DNA of 51,239 nt from Cyclobacteriaceae bacterium (GTDB lineage Bacteria; Bacteroidota; Bacteroidia; Cytophagales; Cyclobacteriaceae): assembly GCA_028278225.1 (NCBI GenBank), contig JANQEU010000021.1, positions 1 through 51,239 of the forward strand. Direction: 5' to 3'. Positions 16,024 to 24,726 of the stretch are shown here, one piece after another. Under the pieces are notes generated by a model. It was not told the DNA's origin, searched no databases, and saw only the letters and a program-made list of their open reading frames with translations. The position numbers were made by a program, and so were the translations under genes. Position 1 is the stretch's first letter. Every line of letters begins with the position of its first letter.

Positions 16024-16506
16024 ATGAAAGACACTTTTACAAAACCAGGCTGGATAGATATAGAAGAAGGTTGCAGACATATAGCAAACAGCATGAGCGA
16101 GTCGCAGCCAGGCATACACTACGTTGTGGGAATTACCCGGGGCGGGTTGATACCGGCGGTTATAATCTCTCATTTGTTGAATATTCCTGCCGTCACGGTG
16201 TCATACTCTTCGATATCCGGAAGTGGAAATGACAAATTCTATAACAACATCCTCCCTGATATTCAATCAACAATTAATGTACGTCGCATAATTTCCGGCC
16301 CACTCCGACTATTGATCGTTGATGACATTTGCGATTCCGGAAAAACTATCGGCGATGTTAGCTCAGCATATGCGAAACAAGGCCATGAAGTTTTTACAGC
16401 TACTTTGTATTACAAAAACGGAAGTGAGTTTTCCCCTAATTTCTATTGGCAAAAAATCATGAGAGACAAGGATTGGATCACTTTTCCGTGGGAATTTGAG
16501 TCATGA
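16024..16506 (+). CDS. Phosphoribosyltransferase
   Basis: The 160-residue protein has the type I phosphoribosyltransferase PRPP loop LLIVDDICDSGKTI (residues 97-109) and the upstream VVGITRGGLIPAVIIS loop, both typical of xanthine/hypoxanthine enzymes. Length fits stand-alone xanthine or nucleobase phosphoribosyltransferases, but the hood region that sets base specificity (KIMRDKDWITFPWE at the end) resembles xanthine-guanine enzymes, where a terminal DxWIxFPWE motif is common. The reaction would be PRPP plus base to nucleotide. A TTTG-N17-TATTTTG stretch ending at 15998 is a possible promoter. Confidence 0.85.
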   Translation: MKDTFTKPGWIDIEEGCRHIANSMSESQPGIHYVVGITRGGLIPAVIISHLLNIPAVTVSYSSISGSGNDKFYNNILPDIQSTINVRRIISGPLRLLIVDDICDSGKTIGDVSSAYAKQGHEVFTATLYYKNGSEFSPNFYWQKIMRDKDWITFPWEFES

Positions 16507-16587
16507 CCAGTGCGTCACTTTGCATCATACACCACATTCTTTAGTATCTTTCTCGTTGTCTGTTTCCAATTTTAATTCGCTTAAAAT

Positions 16588-18147
16588 ATGCACAAAATAA
16601 AGTCTGTTTGTCTTCAGAATTACCTGGTGAGCTTCCTGTTGGTTTTCATATTTTCATGCCGGGAGAAAAGTGATATTAACGAAAAATCCGGTCTGCCAAA
16701 TATCCTGTTTGTTATGTCCGACGACCATGCGTATCAGGCTATCAGTACGTACGGATCCACCATCATCAATACTCCAAATATTGACAGGATAGCCAATGAG
16801 GGAATAAAATTCAGTCAGGCTTTTGTGACAAATTCAATTTGCGCCCCCAGCAGGGCTGTAATACTTACCGGGAAATACTCCCATCTGAATGGCGTAAAGG
16901 GCAATGGTGAAGTTTTTGATGGCAGCCAGCAGACACTTCCTAAGTTGATGAGAAGCAATGGCTACCGGACTGCAATCATTGGCAAATGGCATCTGAAAAG
17001 TCACCCTGTAGGATTTGACTACTGGAATATCCTGCCGGGTCAGGGAGATTACTACAACCCTGATTTTATAAAACTTGGAAAAGATACGACCTACACAGGC
17101 TATGTGACAGAAATTATCACCAGGGAAACATTACGGTGGTTGGAACAAAGGGACAAGGAAAAACCCTTTTTTCTGATGATGCATCATAAAGCCCCTCACC
17201 GAAATTGGATGCCGGCACTGAAAAATCTTGACCTGTTCAAAGATTCAACATTTGTACTTCCCGGCAATTTCTTTGACAGCTATGAAGGTAGAGAAGCCCT
17301 GAAAAGACAGAAACTGACAGTGTCTGAGCATATGGATGTCCGGCTGGACTTCAAAGTGCCGTGTGATTCCTGTGATACAACTGATGTCAATTTTTGGGCA
17401 CCTGAGGAGTATTATCGACGTATGGCAAGGTTAACCGGAACCGAAAAAAATATTTGGGATGCGGCATACAAAAGTGATATTGACCGCTTTTATGAAGGTA
17501 TGAATGACAATGAGATCACTCAATGGAAATACAACCGGTATATGCAGGATTATCTCAGATGTATTGTGTCGGTAGATGAAAGTGTAGGCCAGGTCCTGGA
17601 CTATCTGGATGAGAGCGGACTGAAGGAAAATACCGTGGTTATTTACACTTCCGATCAGGGGTTCTACCTCGGAGAGCACGGGTTGTTCGACAAGCGATTC
17701 ATGTACGAGGAAGCATTCCGCACACCTCTGATGATCAGGTTTCCAAAAAACATCTCACCCGGCGTGATCAGTGATGATTTTGTATTGAATCTGGATATTG
17801 CACCCACCATACTTGAGCTGGTAAATGCAGAAATCCCTTCTGATATGCAGGGAACCTCGCTAAGGGACCTGTGGTCCGGTTCCAAACCTTCCGGATGGCG
17901 GGATGCTGTTTATTATCATTATTATGAAAAAGGGTTTGGAGCCACCGCTCACTATGGAATCAGGACAAGCAAGTATAAACTCATACGCTTTTATGATCCG
18001 ATTGATTCCTGGGAACTCTATGATCTTGAATACGATCTCAATGAAATGAACAACATCTATCAATCGGCTGATGAGGAATTAATCGCCGGGCTGAAAACCA
18101 GGATGAAAGAACTCCAGGAGGAATTCGGAGACGAAATAATCCGTTAG
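16588..18147 (+). CDS. Family S1 sulfatase (formylglycine type)
   Basis: The 519-residue protein starts with a lipoprotein-like signal (FLLVFIFSC, Cys24), placing it at the envelope. NILFVMSDDHAYQ supplies the first metal-binding Asp pair (45, 46). NSICAPSRAVILTGKYS holds the Cys-x-Pro-Ser-Arg signature with Cys85 as the residue to be converted to formylglycine. IGKWHLKSHPVGFDYW and YTSDQGFYLGEHGLFDKRFMYEEAFRTPL are the further conserved active-site segments. It belongs with arylsulfatase/N-acetylglucosamine-6-sulfatase-like enzymes. It should remove sulfate from a polysaccharide, but the glycan cannot be named. A maturase gene is not in this window. Confidence 0.92.
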   Translation: MHKIKSVCLQNYLVSFLLVFIFSCREKSDINEKSGLPNILFVMSDDHAYQAISTYGSTIINTPNIDRIANEGIKFSQAFVTNSICAPSRAVILTGKYSHLNGVKGNGEVFDGSQQTLPKLMRSNGYRTAIIGKWHLKSHPVGFDYWNILPGQGDYYNPDFIKLGKDTTYTGYVTEIITRETLRWLEQRDKEKPFFLMMHHKAPHRNWMPALKNLDLFKDSTFVLPGNFFDSYEGREALKRQKLTVSEHMDVRLDFKVPCDSCDTTDVNFWAPEEYYRRMARLTGTEKNIWDAAYKSDIDRFYEGMNDNEITQWKYNRYMQDYLRCIVSVDESVGQVLDYLDESGLKENTVVIYTSDQGFYLGEHGLFDKRFMYEEAFRTPLMIRFPKNISPGVISDDFVLNLDIAPTILELVNAEIPSDMQGTSLRDLWSGSKPSGWRDAVYYHYYEKGFGATAHYGIRTSKYKLIRFYDPIDSWELYDLEYDLNEMNNIYQSADEELIAGLKTRMKELQEEFGDEIIR

Positions 18148-18211
18148 ACTTCCATTTTAATAATTCCACTACCTTGTATAACATAGTTCCGATTTGGGCG
18201 TTGGAATTATT

Positions 18212-19261
18212 ATGAACAGGTTAAAACACTTTTTTTGGTTATGCGCCGGGGCTGATAAAAAATTGTTAGAAAAATGTCCTACGGAATCAAGCAAGTACGT
18301 AGGTATCGGGGCCTCAGTTTTGTTTACAGGGATATTCGCTGCAATTGCCGGGGGTTATGCACTTCACACCGTATTTGACAGGGTCTGGATCGCCATTTTC
18401 TTTGGAATAGTATGGGGACTCATGATCTTCAACCTGGATCGCTTTATTGTGGCAAGCATGAGAAAAAATGGAAAGCCCAGGCAGGAATTTGCAATGGCGG
18501 CTCCAAGGATCTTTCTGGCGATCATCATATCTCTGGTCATTGCAAAACCGCTTGAATTAAAAATATTCGAAAAAGAAGTAGACTCGGAACTTGTGCTGAT
18601 CCGGCAGGAAGATGCTATCGTGAAGGAGCAATTGATCAGGGATCAGTATAAGACCAGTACTTCCACGCTAAAAGCCGAGATCAATCAGTTGCAGAATGAT
18701 ATCTCCGGCAAGGAGCAAAAGCGAGATGAGCTTCGACGGATCGCTCGTGAAGAAGCCGACGGTACCGGAGGCACAAAAAGGCGAAATGCCGGGCCTATTT
18801 ACCGTATTAAGAAAGCGGATGCTGATCGCGTAGAAGAAGAATTGGCGGCCCTGAAGAAACTTAATGAAAAACTCATATCGGAGAAACTAGGGCAGATCCG
18901 GGAGAATGAGTCGACCATACAAACCAACATCAGCTCCCTTACCCCTGTCCAACTAAATGGTTTGGCCTCGCGAATGGAAGCCCTTGACCGGTTGACGGAT
19001 AAGAGTGGGGCAATTGCCATCGCCCATTGGTTTATCATCCTTTTATTCATAGCCCTGGAGACCGCTCCCATATTGGTCAAAATGATTGCTCCGAGAGGAC
19101 CATATGACTACCTGCTAAAGACTTTGGAATACGGATTTGAAGCCAATCATTACCAGGATCAGGCTAAAACCAATGCAACCGTCAAGAAAAAAATTAAACA
19201 CCTTTCGCAGGAGGAAGTGGATTATGTCACGGATCAGTTAAGATTGGGGCTCGAAAGGTAA
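18212..19261 (+). CDS. DUF4407 membrane protein with coiled coil
   Basis: An in-frame TTG lies at 18194, but the ATG at 18212 is preferred (349 residues). After a short cytosolic start (LKHFFWLCAGADKKLLEKCP) come three close membrane helices around FNLDRFIVASMRK, a DUF4407 hallmark. A coiled coil of about 130 residues follows (EINQLQNDISGKEQKRDEL region), then a fourth helix (AIAHWFIILLFIALETAPIL, VKMIAPRGPYDYL). The topology puts the coiled coil probably outside the membrane. Family members have no assigned function. It converges on the gene at 19267 with a 5-bp gap. Confidence 0.85.
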   Translation: MNRLKHFFWLCAGADKKLLEKCPTESSKYVGIGASVLFTGIFAAIAGGYALHTVFDRVWIAIFFGIVWGLMIFNLDRFIVASMRKNGKPRQEFAMAAPRIFLAIIISLVIAKPLELKIFEKEVDSELVLIRQEDAIVKEQLIRDQYKTSTSTLKAEINQLQNDISGKEQKRDELRRIAREEADGTGGTKRRNAGPIYRIKKADADRVEEELAALKKLNEKLISEKLGQIRENESTIQTNISSLTPVQLNGLASRMEALDRLTDKSGAIAIAHWFIILLFIALETAPILVKMIAPRGPYDYLLKTLEYGFEANHYQDQAKTNATVKKKIKHLSQEEVDYVTDQLRLGLER

Positions 19262-19266
19262 TGGGA

Positions 19267-19737
19267 TCAAAAGGTCTTCCCTACGGCAAGTGCCGGCCAT
19301 GGAAAGTTTGGAAAATCGTCATTGGGTAACATATTCCATTGTATCCCAAATCTGAAGATCCAATCATTATCATTCGTGATTCGATACCCCGTACGGAGAA
19401 AAAAGATGCGGGGAATATCTTCGGGATGAAGCGGTTCCTCGAACCAGGCTGTGAGACCTCCGCTTAACTCCAGGTGCTCACGCCTGCAAAGCAATGCACC
19501 AAACTCCAAAGGCACCATGATGATGGATGGAATTAATGATACTCCCAACCTGGCGAAGGGTTGAACATTGGCACTTGCAAATTTTCTTGCCAGCTCAACA
19601 TTCAATGAATAGATAAGAGCAGGGCCTCCGGCTTCCAGGTATACGGCACGATCCGGCAAGGGATCACCCTGCACCGGAGCCTGACTAAATACGGCGACGG
19701 AAAAATGTAAGTATATGCTTGTGAAAAAGTATTTCAC
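19267..19737 (-). CDS. Exported hypothetical, probable small beta-barrel
   Basis: The 156-residue protein has a weak signal peptide (MKYFFTSIYLHFSVAVFSQA). The remainder alternates hydrophobic and polar residues in strand-like fashion (LEAGGPALIYSLNVE, FARLGVSLIPSIIMVPLEFG, DWIFRFGIQWNML) and ends in Phe, as outer-membrane barrels do. I recognise no named family. The reading frame is compact between two neighbours and codon use looks normal, so it is a likely real gene of unknown function. Confidence 0.6.
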   Translation of the reverse strand: MKYFFTSIYLHFSVAVFSQAPVQGDPLPDRAVYLEAGGPALIYSLNVELARKFASANVQPFARLGVSLIPSIIMVPLEFGALLCRREHLELSGGLTAWFEEPLHPEDIPRIFFLRTGYRITNDNDWIFRFGIQWNMLPNDDFPNFPWPALAVGKTF

Positions 19738-19807
19738 GGTTCTCCCGGTAAAACCGCCAAATATAAAAGTTGCAGCAGATAACTGTGCGAACTTCGGAGA
19801 TCAACTT

Positions 19808-21070
19808 TCAATCAAAGTTCTCATTGAAGACCAGGGATCCTGCATCATCAAGTAATCTCACATAATCCACCTCGCCGGCCCCCAGGAAGTTAAAACGCAT
19901 ACCGGCCAGTTTTCCGGGATCGTCGTGGAAGGTCACTTCCCTGACCAGCCGATCATTGATATGGATTACAACTTTTTTGTCCCCCGATTTCAGCTTTACC
20001 TTTTGCCAGCCTGAAATTTCACAACCGAATGCCGAAAGGTCCTCTTTCTTCCCATCAAAGTATTGATCAAACAGCAATAATGACAATTCACCAACACAGC
20101 CCGGAATAGACAATGGAAGTATGATGACCCCATCGGTAAACTGCATTATAATGTTTGTAAAACCACACATGGCCGTACCTGATTGAAATCCGTTTTTTAC
20201 GGAAGCCTCCAGGGTAAAAGCGTCACCGCCTATATCGAAACTACGGCTGTAGTAGTGGAACCCCTGGATAAAAGTGTCAGGTAACCCCGATAGCGTTTCA
20301 AACTTATCATCAGACAACTTCATGGTACCACCCGTCCGTATGAAGTCTTTCTCAAGGACGTATTCGGGTACGGGCTCCCTGTTGACTGTCGCCATCCACC
20401 CCTCTGTTTCAATGAAAATCCCGGTTTCCTTCAATACTACCTCATCCGCTATAAGTTTTGCATCGAAGTATCCTGGTAAATAATATGTAGTGCTGGCATT
20501 TTGCTGATCCGGGGAGATGGAAACCCGCTTTGTCTTATCCCATGACTGCTGGATAAAAAATTCCTTCCCATCTATTTTTGAAACATCGAAGGAAAAAATA
20601 ACTGTATTCGGAAGCCCTTTGGAAACATATTTTCCGGAAAATTCCATGGAAGAATTATCGTACACAGTTACTTCACGGGTAGTCACAAAAAGCCAGATCA
20701 CCAATACTGATGCCAGCGCCGGCAGAACTATCCACCTGAGACGTACGGTTCTTTTTTTTGCTTTGGAAGCAGGATCTGTCCTTCTGCTTTTTTTGGGATC
20801 ACTACTTTGTTTGAAGCCTCTCCAATTTTCATAACCCAGATATGATGCCAGAGCATTGAGTGTTGTGGTCGTTGGAAGGTGATCATATTTTACCCTCCCC
20901 CACAGACGTTTTAGCGTGGTGTGGCTCAGGCTTATACCGGTCTTGTCCAGGATATCTGCACTCAGATCCTCAAATTCCTCATTGTGCCAATGAGCCACAG
21001 GACCCCACTGAAGTTTATTCTCTATTTGTGTTTTACACAATTCCAGGAAATGCGCTTCATCCACGGACAT
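19808..21070 (-). CDS. Membrane-anchored HTH regulator with LamG-like domain
   Basis: This 420-residue protein has three parts. Residues about 1-88 look like a helix-turn-helix domain: ILDKTGISLSHTTLKRLWGR, then TTTTLNALASYLGYENWRGF. A basic linker (KKSRRTDPASKAKKRTVRLR) leads into one membrane helix at about 111-129. Residues 135-420 are periplasmic if the positive-inside rule holds, and the last 140 (SRSFDIGGDAFTLEASVKNG onward, ending VDYVRLLDDAGSLVFNENF) look like a concanavalin/LamG-like jelly roll. This is the plan of one-component ToxR/CadC-type regulators. It is divergent from a secreted protein that carries a similar fold. No named family is recognised for the whole. Confidence 0.65.
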   Translation of the reverse strand: MSVDEAHFLELCKTQIENKLQWGPVAHWHNEEFEDLSADILDKTGISLSHTTLKRLWGRVKYDHLPTTTTLNALASYLGYENWRGFKQSSDPKKSRRTDPASKAKKRTVRLRWIVLPALASVLVIWLFVTTREVTVYDNSSMEFSGKYVSKGLPNTVIFSFDVSKIDGKEFFIQQSWDKTKRVSISPDQQNASTTYYLPGYFDAKLIADEVVLKETGIFIETEGWMATVNREPVPEYVLEKDFIRTGGTMKLSDDKFETLSGLPDTFIQGFHYYSRSFDIGGDAFTLEASVKNGFQSGTAMCGFTNIIMQFTDGVIILPLSIPGCVGELSLLLFDQYFDGKKEDLSAFGCEISGWQKVKLKSGDKKVVIHINDRLVREVTFHDDPGKLAGMRFNFLGAGEVDYVRLLDDAGSLVFNENFD

Positions 21071-21088
21071 AACATTTTGAACAGGATT

Positions 21089-21102
21089 GTACAGTCTTGT
21101 AC
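21089..21102. promoter_or_regulatory. Candidate operator palindrome
   Basis: GTACA at 21089-21093 and TGTAC at 21098-21102 form a perfect dyad around GTCT. It lies in the 95-bp gap between the membrane-anchored HTH gene (start 21070, minus) and the secreted LamG-like gene (start 21166, plus), so it could bind the regulator and control both genes. The arms are only 5 bp and the call is based on position as much as on sequence. Confidence 0.35.
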
Positions 21103-21165
21103 GGAGATTGGGACATTAAAGTACTCTTTTTTCAGGAAAATTATGTGTCAATCAAATTTAAAATC

Positions 21166-22245
21166 ATGAGACTAAAACTGTTTATTCTTTTTGCAATATC
21201 CTCCCAGATAACCTATTCCCAGCAGCAAATCCCTTTTGACAGTACCAATTGGGATCTGGGTGAAAATTCATTTATTGAGACTTACGGTGGCTACGAATGC
21301 CTGAATGCCAATAACGCGACCACACTGAAAGATTTTATATTCAAAAATGGAATAATTGAGTATGATGTCCTTATACAGCCTGGTGTCGGGTTTCCCGGAT
21401 TAAGATTCAGGGATGATGAAAAAGGGAACTTCGAGCTGTTCTACATCCGGACACATCAAAGTGGTAATCCCGATGCCATGCAATATACGCCCGTACCCAA
21501 TCAAATGTCCGGCTGGCAATTATACCATGGTGACGGATATAGCGCAGCAAAGCAATATCACTATGATGAATGGTTTCATGTGAAAATAGTGGTCTCCGGT
21601 GACAGAGGCGAAGCCTACATTGAAAATATGGAGAAGCCGATCCTGGTCATTCATGAACTTAAACTTGGAGAACGGGAGGGTAAGATCGGTTTTGGTGGTC
21701 CTGCGAGATACGCCAACCTCAGTGTCACACCCATGGACAACCCTCCGCTGAATGGAAATTTTAAGACATTTGAAAAGGCCGGTTCCGAAGTATTTGATCA
21801 ATATGAAATATCCGGGACAGTATCGTTCGAGGATTTGAAAGTTTCACTGAAATTACCAAAGGACGATGAGCTAAATTTCAGCACATTACAAACGGAGCAT
21901 GACGGACTCGCAAACATTTCAATGATCACACCCTTTTCACGCGAAAAGAATGCAGTATTGGCCAGGGTCACTCTTAAAGCCTCCGGGGCAATGCTGAAAA
22001 GAATGGATTTCGGATTCAGTGATCATGTGATTGTCTTTGTAAATAGCAAGCCGGTATTTTACGGAACTGATAACTTCCGAAGCAGAGATTATCGATACCT
22101 CGGAACCATAGGCTATTTTGACTCGATCTTTCTTGATCTGAAAAAAGGAACAAACGTCATCACATTCGTTGTTGGTGAAAACTTTGGCGGATGGGGGCTG
22201 AAGGCCAAATTGGAAGATCTGGAGGGAGTGGAGATCATCAACTGA
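21166..22245 (+). CDS. Secreted LamG-like protein
   Basis: The frame is open from 21097, but the ATG at 21166 gives a signal peptide (MRLKLFILFAISSQITYS) and 359 residues. The first domain (about 20-195) has a concanavalin/LamG-like pattern: FIFKNGIIEYDVLIQPG, GVGFPGLRFRDDEKGNFELF, DEWFHVKIVVSGDRGEAYIE and GKIGFGGPARYANLSV. This resembles glycan-binding or 3-keto-disaccharide-hydrolase type domains. The second half (about 200-359) resembles a beta sandwich ending with KGTNVITFVVGENFGGWGL. No catalytic residues are evident. Its neighbour, the divergent regulator, carries a similar C-terminal fold, which suggests a functional link. Confidence 0.65.
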   Translation: MRLKLFILFAISSQITYSQQQIPFDSTNWDLGENSFIETYGGYECLNANNATTLKDFIFKNGIIEYDVLIQPGVGFPGLRFRDDEKGNFELFYIRTHQSGNPDAMQYTPVPNQMSGWQLYHGDGYSAAKQYHYDEWFHVKIVVSGDRGEAYIENMEKPILVIHELKLGEREGKIGFGGPARYANLSVTPMDNPPLNGNFKTFEKAGSEVFDQYEISGTVSFEDLKVSLKLPKDDELNFSTLQTEHDGLANISMITPFSREKNAVLARVTLKASGAMLKRMDFGFSDHVIVFVNSKPVFYGTDNFRSRDYRYLGTIGYFDSIFLDLKKGTNVITFVVGENFGGWGLKAKLEDLEGVEIIN

Positions 22246-22313
22246 TCCTATTGATGACATATCGTTTGCAATTCCAATCAGACTAATACCTGAACTTCGG
22301 TTTAACGATCTCT

Positions 22314-22356
22314 AAAAAGCTGTCATATCCCATTTTGTCCGATATGACAGCTTTTT
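22314..22356. terminator. Bidirectional intrinsic terminator
   Basis: AAAAAGCTGTCATATC at 22314-22329 pairs perfectly with GATATGACAGCTTTTT at 22341-22356 around an 11-nt loop; pairing can extend outward through GATCTC/GAGATC. The stem is flanked by A on one side and T on the other, so it can end transcription from either direction. It separates the convergent LamG-like (ends 22245) and epoxide-hydrolase-like (ends 22395) genes. Confidence 0.9.
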
Positions 22357-22370
22357 GGAGATCAGACTAT

Positions 22371-22402
22371 TTATAGGTTTATAGGTTTATAGGTTTATAG
22401 GT
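22371..22402 (+). repeat. Four tandem copies of an 8-bp unit
   Basis: TTATAGGT is repeated four times without error. The fourth copy supplies the stop codon (TAA at 22395-22397, minus strand) and the last Leu codon of the neighbouring hydrolase gene. Slippage here could change where the protein ends by only a few residues. Confidence 0.9.
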
Positions 22403-23369
22403 TCTTCAAAAATTCCAATATTGCCGTGTTCACTTCATGGGGTGCCTCCTGCTGTATCCAATGGCCCCTGCCGGGAATGATGGTCTCTCCCCGGAAATCC
22501 GAACAATGCTGACCAGGATCTTCGAACAGATCCATTCCCGGAACAAAGTTTCTAACAGGATCTTTGCTACCAGCGATAAAGTAACTCGGTTGAGTGACTT
22601 TCAGCGTTGAAAGCTGAGGTAAATTTTCCCAATCGCGTTGTTGGACACGATACCGGTTCAAAGGTCCCCCGAATCCGCCCTCCCTGAATGCATCAATGAA
22701 ATATTGTAAATCACTGCTATTCAGCCAGGGAGGAAATGGGTTTGGATCAATAAGCCCGTCAAGCATGTTGCTTTCCGGCCCTTTTTGCATGAAGCCAGCC
22801 AGTTCTTCAGATCGACAGTCACCACCGGCAAAATAGAAAAACTTCCTCAGGGTGCTGCCAATGTCCTTTTCAAATTCAGCCTCGGCCACACCTTCTTTCT
22901 GAAAATAGAGTTGATAAAAGAACTTACCTTCATACAGTTTCCGCCACAATTCTATGGTTGATATCTCTCCCCTTTGCCTGAAAGGTACGCTTAGACCAAT
23001 CACAGCGCTTACTCTTCCCGGATGTAGGGCTGCCGTATTCCAGCAGATCGGAGCTCCCCAGTCGTGCCCGATTAAGATAGCCTCATCTTTTCCGCAGGCT
23101 GCGATCAGGTCAACAACATCCTTTGTCATGTTGAGCATATCGTAAGACGCTATTTCCGGAGGTTTATCACTACCACCATACCCCCGTACATCAGGCGCAA
23201 CCACCATAAACCCTTCTTTAGCCAAAGCATCTATCTGGTGACGCCAGCTATACCACAACTCCGGAAATCCGTGGACCATAATTATCAACGATCCCTCCCC
23301 GGCCACTGCAGTTCTTATTTTTATATCATTTACCTGAAATATCTCCAACCGAAATTGATCCGCTGTCAT
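22395..23369 (-). CDS. Alpha/beta hydrolase, soluble epoxide-hydrolase type
   Basis: The 324-residue protein has no signal peptide. IIMVHGFPELWYSWRHQI carries the HGFPE oxyanion motif, DVRGYGGSDKP follows, and ILIGHDWGAPICW has Asp as nucleophile in the GHDWG elbow typical of epoxide hydrolases and haloalkane dehalogenase relatives. YFIAGSKDPV gives the acid and GRGHWIQQEAP the catalytic His. The cap domain includes tyrosines (KFFYQLYFQKEG; RKFFYFAGG) that could open an epoxide. The reaction expected is hydrolysis of an epoxide to a diol, with the substrate unknown. Confidence 0.9.
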   Translation of the reverse strand: MTADQFRLEIFQVNDIKIRTAVAGEGSLIIMVHGFPELWYSWRHQIDALAKEGFMVVAPDVRGYGGSDKPPEIASYDMLNMTKDVVDLIAACGKDEAILIGHDWGAPICWNTAALHPGRVSAVIGLSVPFRQRGEISTIELWRKLYEGKFFYQLYFQKEGVAEAEFEKDIGSTLRKFFYFAGGDCRSEELAGFMQKGPESNMLDGLIDPNPFPPWLNSSDLQYFIDAFREGGFGGPLNRYRVQQRDWENLPQLSTLKVTQPSYFIAGSKDPVRNFVPGMDLFEDPGQHCSDFRGETIIPGRGHWIQQEAPHEVNTAILEFLKNL

Positions 23370-23517
23370 GGATATCTTTTTGAAAGAATAGTTACAATTG
23401 ACAATTATAATGTTTTATAAATGACAATCAGGCACTTTAATTTTAAGTATTTTCAAGGTTTGATCTGTCCTATCGTAGTAACCGACATACAGATAAAACA
23501 TGCCAGGAACGTCATCA

Positions 23518-24639
23518 ATGGTAATCCTCAGAAAAGTAATATTTTTCACAGTTCTGGGAGTTTTTGGTTCCTGTTCGGACGAGGTCTCCGAGAATGGCTT
23601 TTATGAGATCCCGGTGGCGGAACCGGACGGGATATCCGTAGGGTCCGCACGTGACTTAGGCCTGGACGTCAATTTGCTTTCTGAAATGGTCCGGCTCAAT
23701 CTGGACGGTACATATGAGAATATGCATTCTATCCTGATAGCAAAAGACAATCAACTTGTTTTCGAACAATATTTCCGGGGAAAACCCATCTACGGTCAGA
23801 CCACCGACTGGGATAAAAGCAGACGGCACAACCTGCATTCTGTTACAAAGAGTTTCAACTCCGCATTGGTTGGAATTGCCATAGATAAATTCGAATTATC
23901 ACTCGATGATAAAATACAAACGTTCTTCCCGGAAATTCACTCCTCTAACTGGGAGGGACAGAAAGGAGAAATTACGGTTGAAGACTTGCTGACCATGTCA
24001 AGTGGACTGAAATGGGATGAATGGAGCTACCCCTACGATGATGACAGAAATGATCATACGGCCATGTATGAAAGCAGCAACTGGGTACACTTTGTCCTGG
24101 AACAACCCCTTGCAAGTTCGCCCGGTACGCAATTTGTGTACAACAGTGGACTATCTATCACATTAGGTGAGATTGTAAGCAGAGTTTCCGGGATGGAGCT
24201 CGGGACATTTGCAAGTGAACATTTATTCCAGCCCCTTGGTACTACCAATGTCGGTTGGCATACAAGTCCAAACCGGATCTTTCAGACAGGAGGCGGACTC
24301 AGCCTCCGCCCTCGCGATATGCTGAAGTTTGGCCTCATGTTCCTTCACAACGGGGAGTGGGAAAGTGAGCAGATCATCAGCCGGCAATGGGTTGAAAACT
24401 CTACGAAACAGCAGGGGCCAAATCCGGATTATGGCTACCAGTGGTGGATGACCTCCTATCGAACCACATCAAAGAAATACAATGCTTATTCAGCGGCAGG
24501 ACGCGGAGGCCAGTTTATCGTTGTAATCACAAAATTGAACCTCGTGGTCGTTTTCACGGCAGGCAATGACAATGCGCTGTCCGTTTCTCAACCAAGAGAA
24601 ATGATGATCAAATATATTCTTCCCAGCATTGAAATGTAG
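23518..24639 (+). CDS. Serine hydrolase, class C beta-lactamase family (lipoprotein)
   Basis: A start at 23500 is possible; the ATG at 23518 gives MVILRKVIFFTVLGVFGSC, a lipoprotein signal with Cys19 (373 residues). The catalytic SVTK is at residues 108-111 (HNLHSVTKSFNSALVG), the YNS motif at 208-210, and the third motif region is the GRGGQFIVVI segment. The domain is of the beta-lactamase/PBP4*-like esterase group (PF00144). Such proteins include D-aminopeptidases, esterases and cell-wall carboxypeptidase relatives, and the substrate is not predictable. It is divergent from the epoxide-hydrolase-like gene and upstream of an MFS carrier. Confidence 0.9.
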   Translation: MVILRKVIFFTVLGVFGSCSDEVSENGFYEIPVAEPDGISVGSARDLGLDVNLLSEMVRLNLDGTYENMHSILIAKDNQLVFEQYFRGKPIYGQTTDWDKSRRHNLHSVTKSFNSALVGIAIDKFELSLDDKIQTFFPEIHSSNWEGQKGEITVEDLLTMSSGLKWDEWSYPYDDDRNDHTAMYESSNWVHFVLEQPLASSPGTQFVYNSGLSITLGEIVSRVSGMELGTFASEHLFQPLGTTNVGWHTSPNRIFQTGGGLSLRPRDMLKFGLMFLHNGEWESEQIISRQWVENSTKQQGPNPDYGYQWWMTSYRTTSKKYNAYSAAGRGGQFIVVITKLNLVVVFTAGNDNALSVSQPREMMIKYILPSIEM

Positions 24640-24726
24640 GTTATGATCTGAGCGCCAATCCCGGGCTTCAAGGAATTAAATCCGGGATTTCATATTTATC
24701 TCTAAATTCGCCTCCACTTCTTCAGT

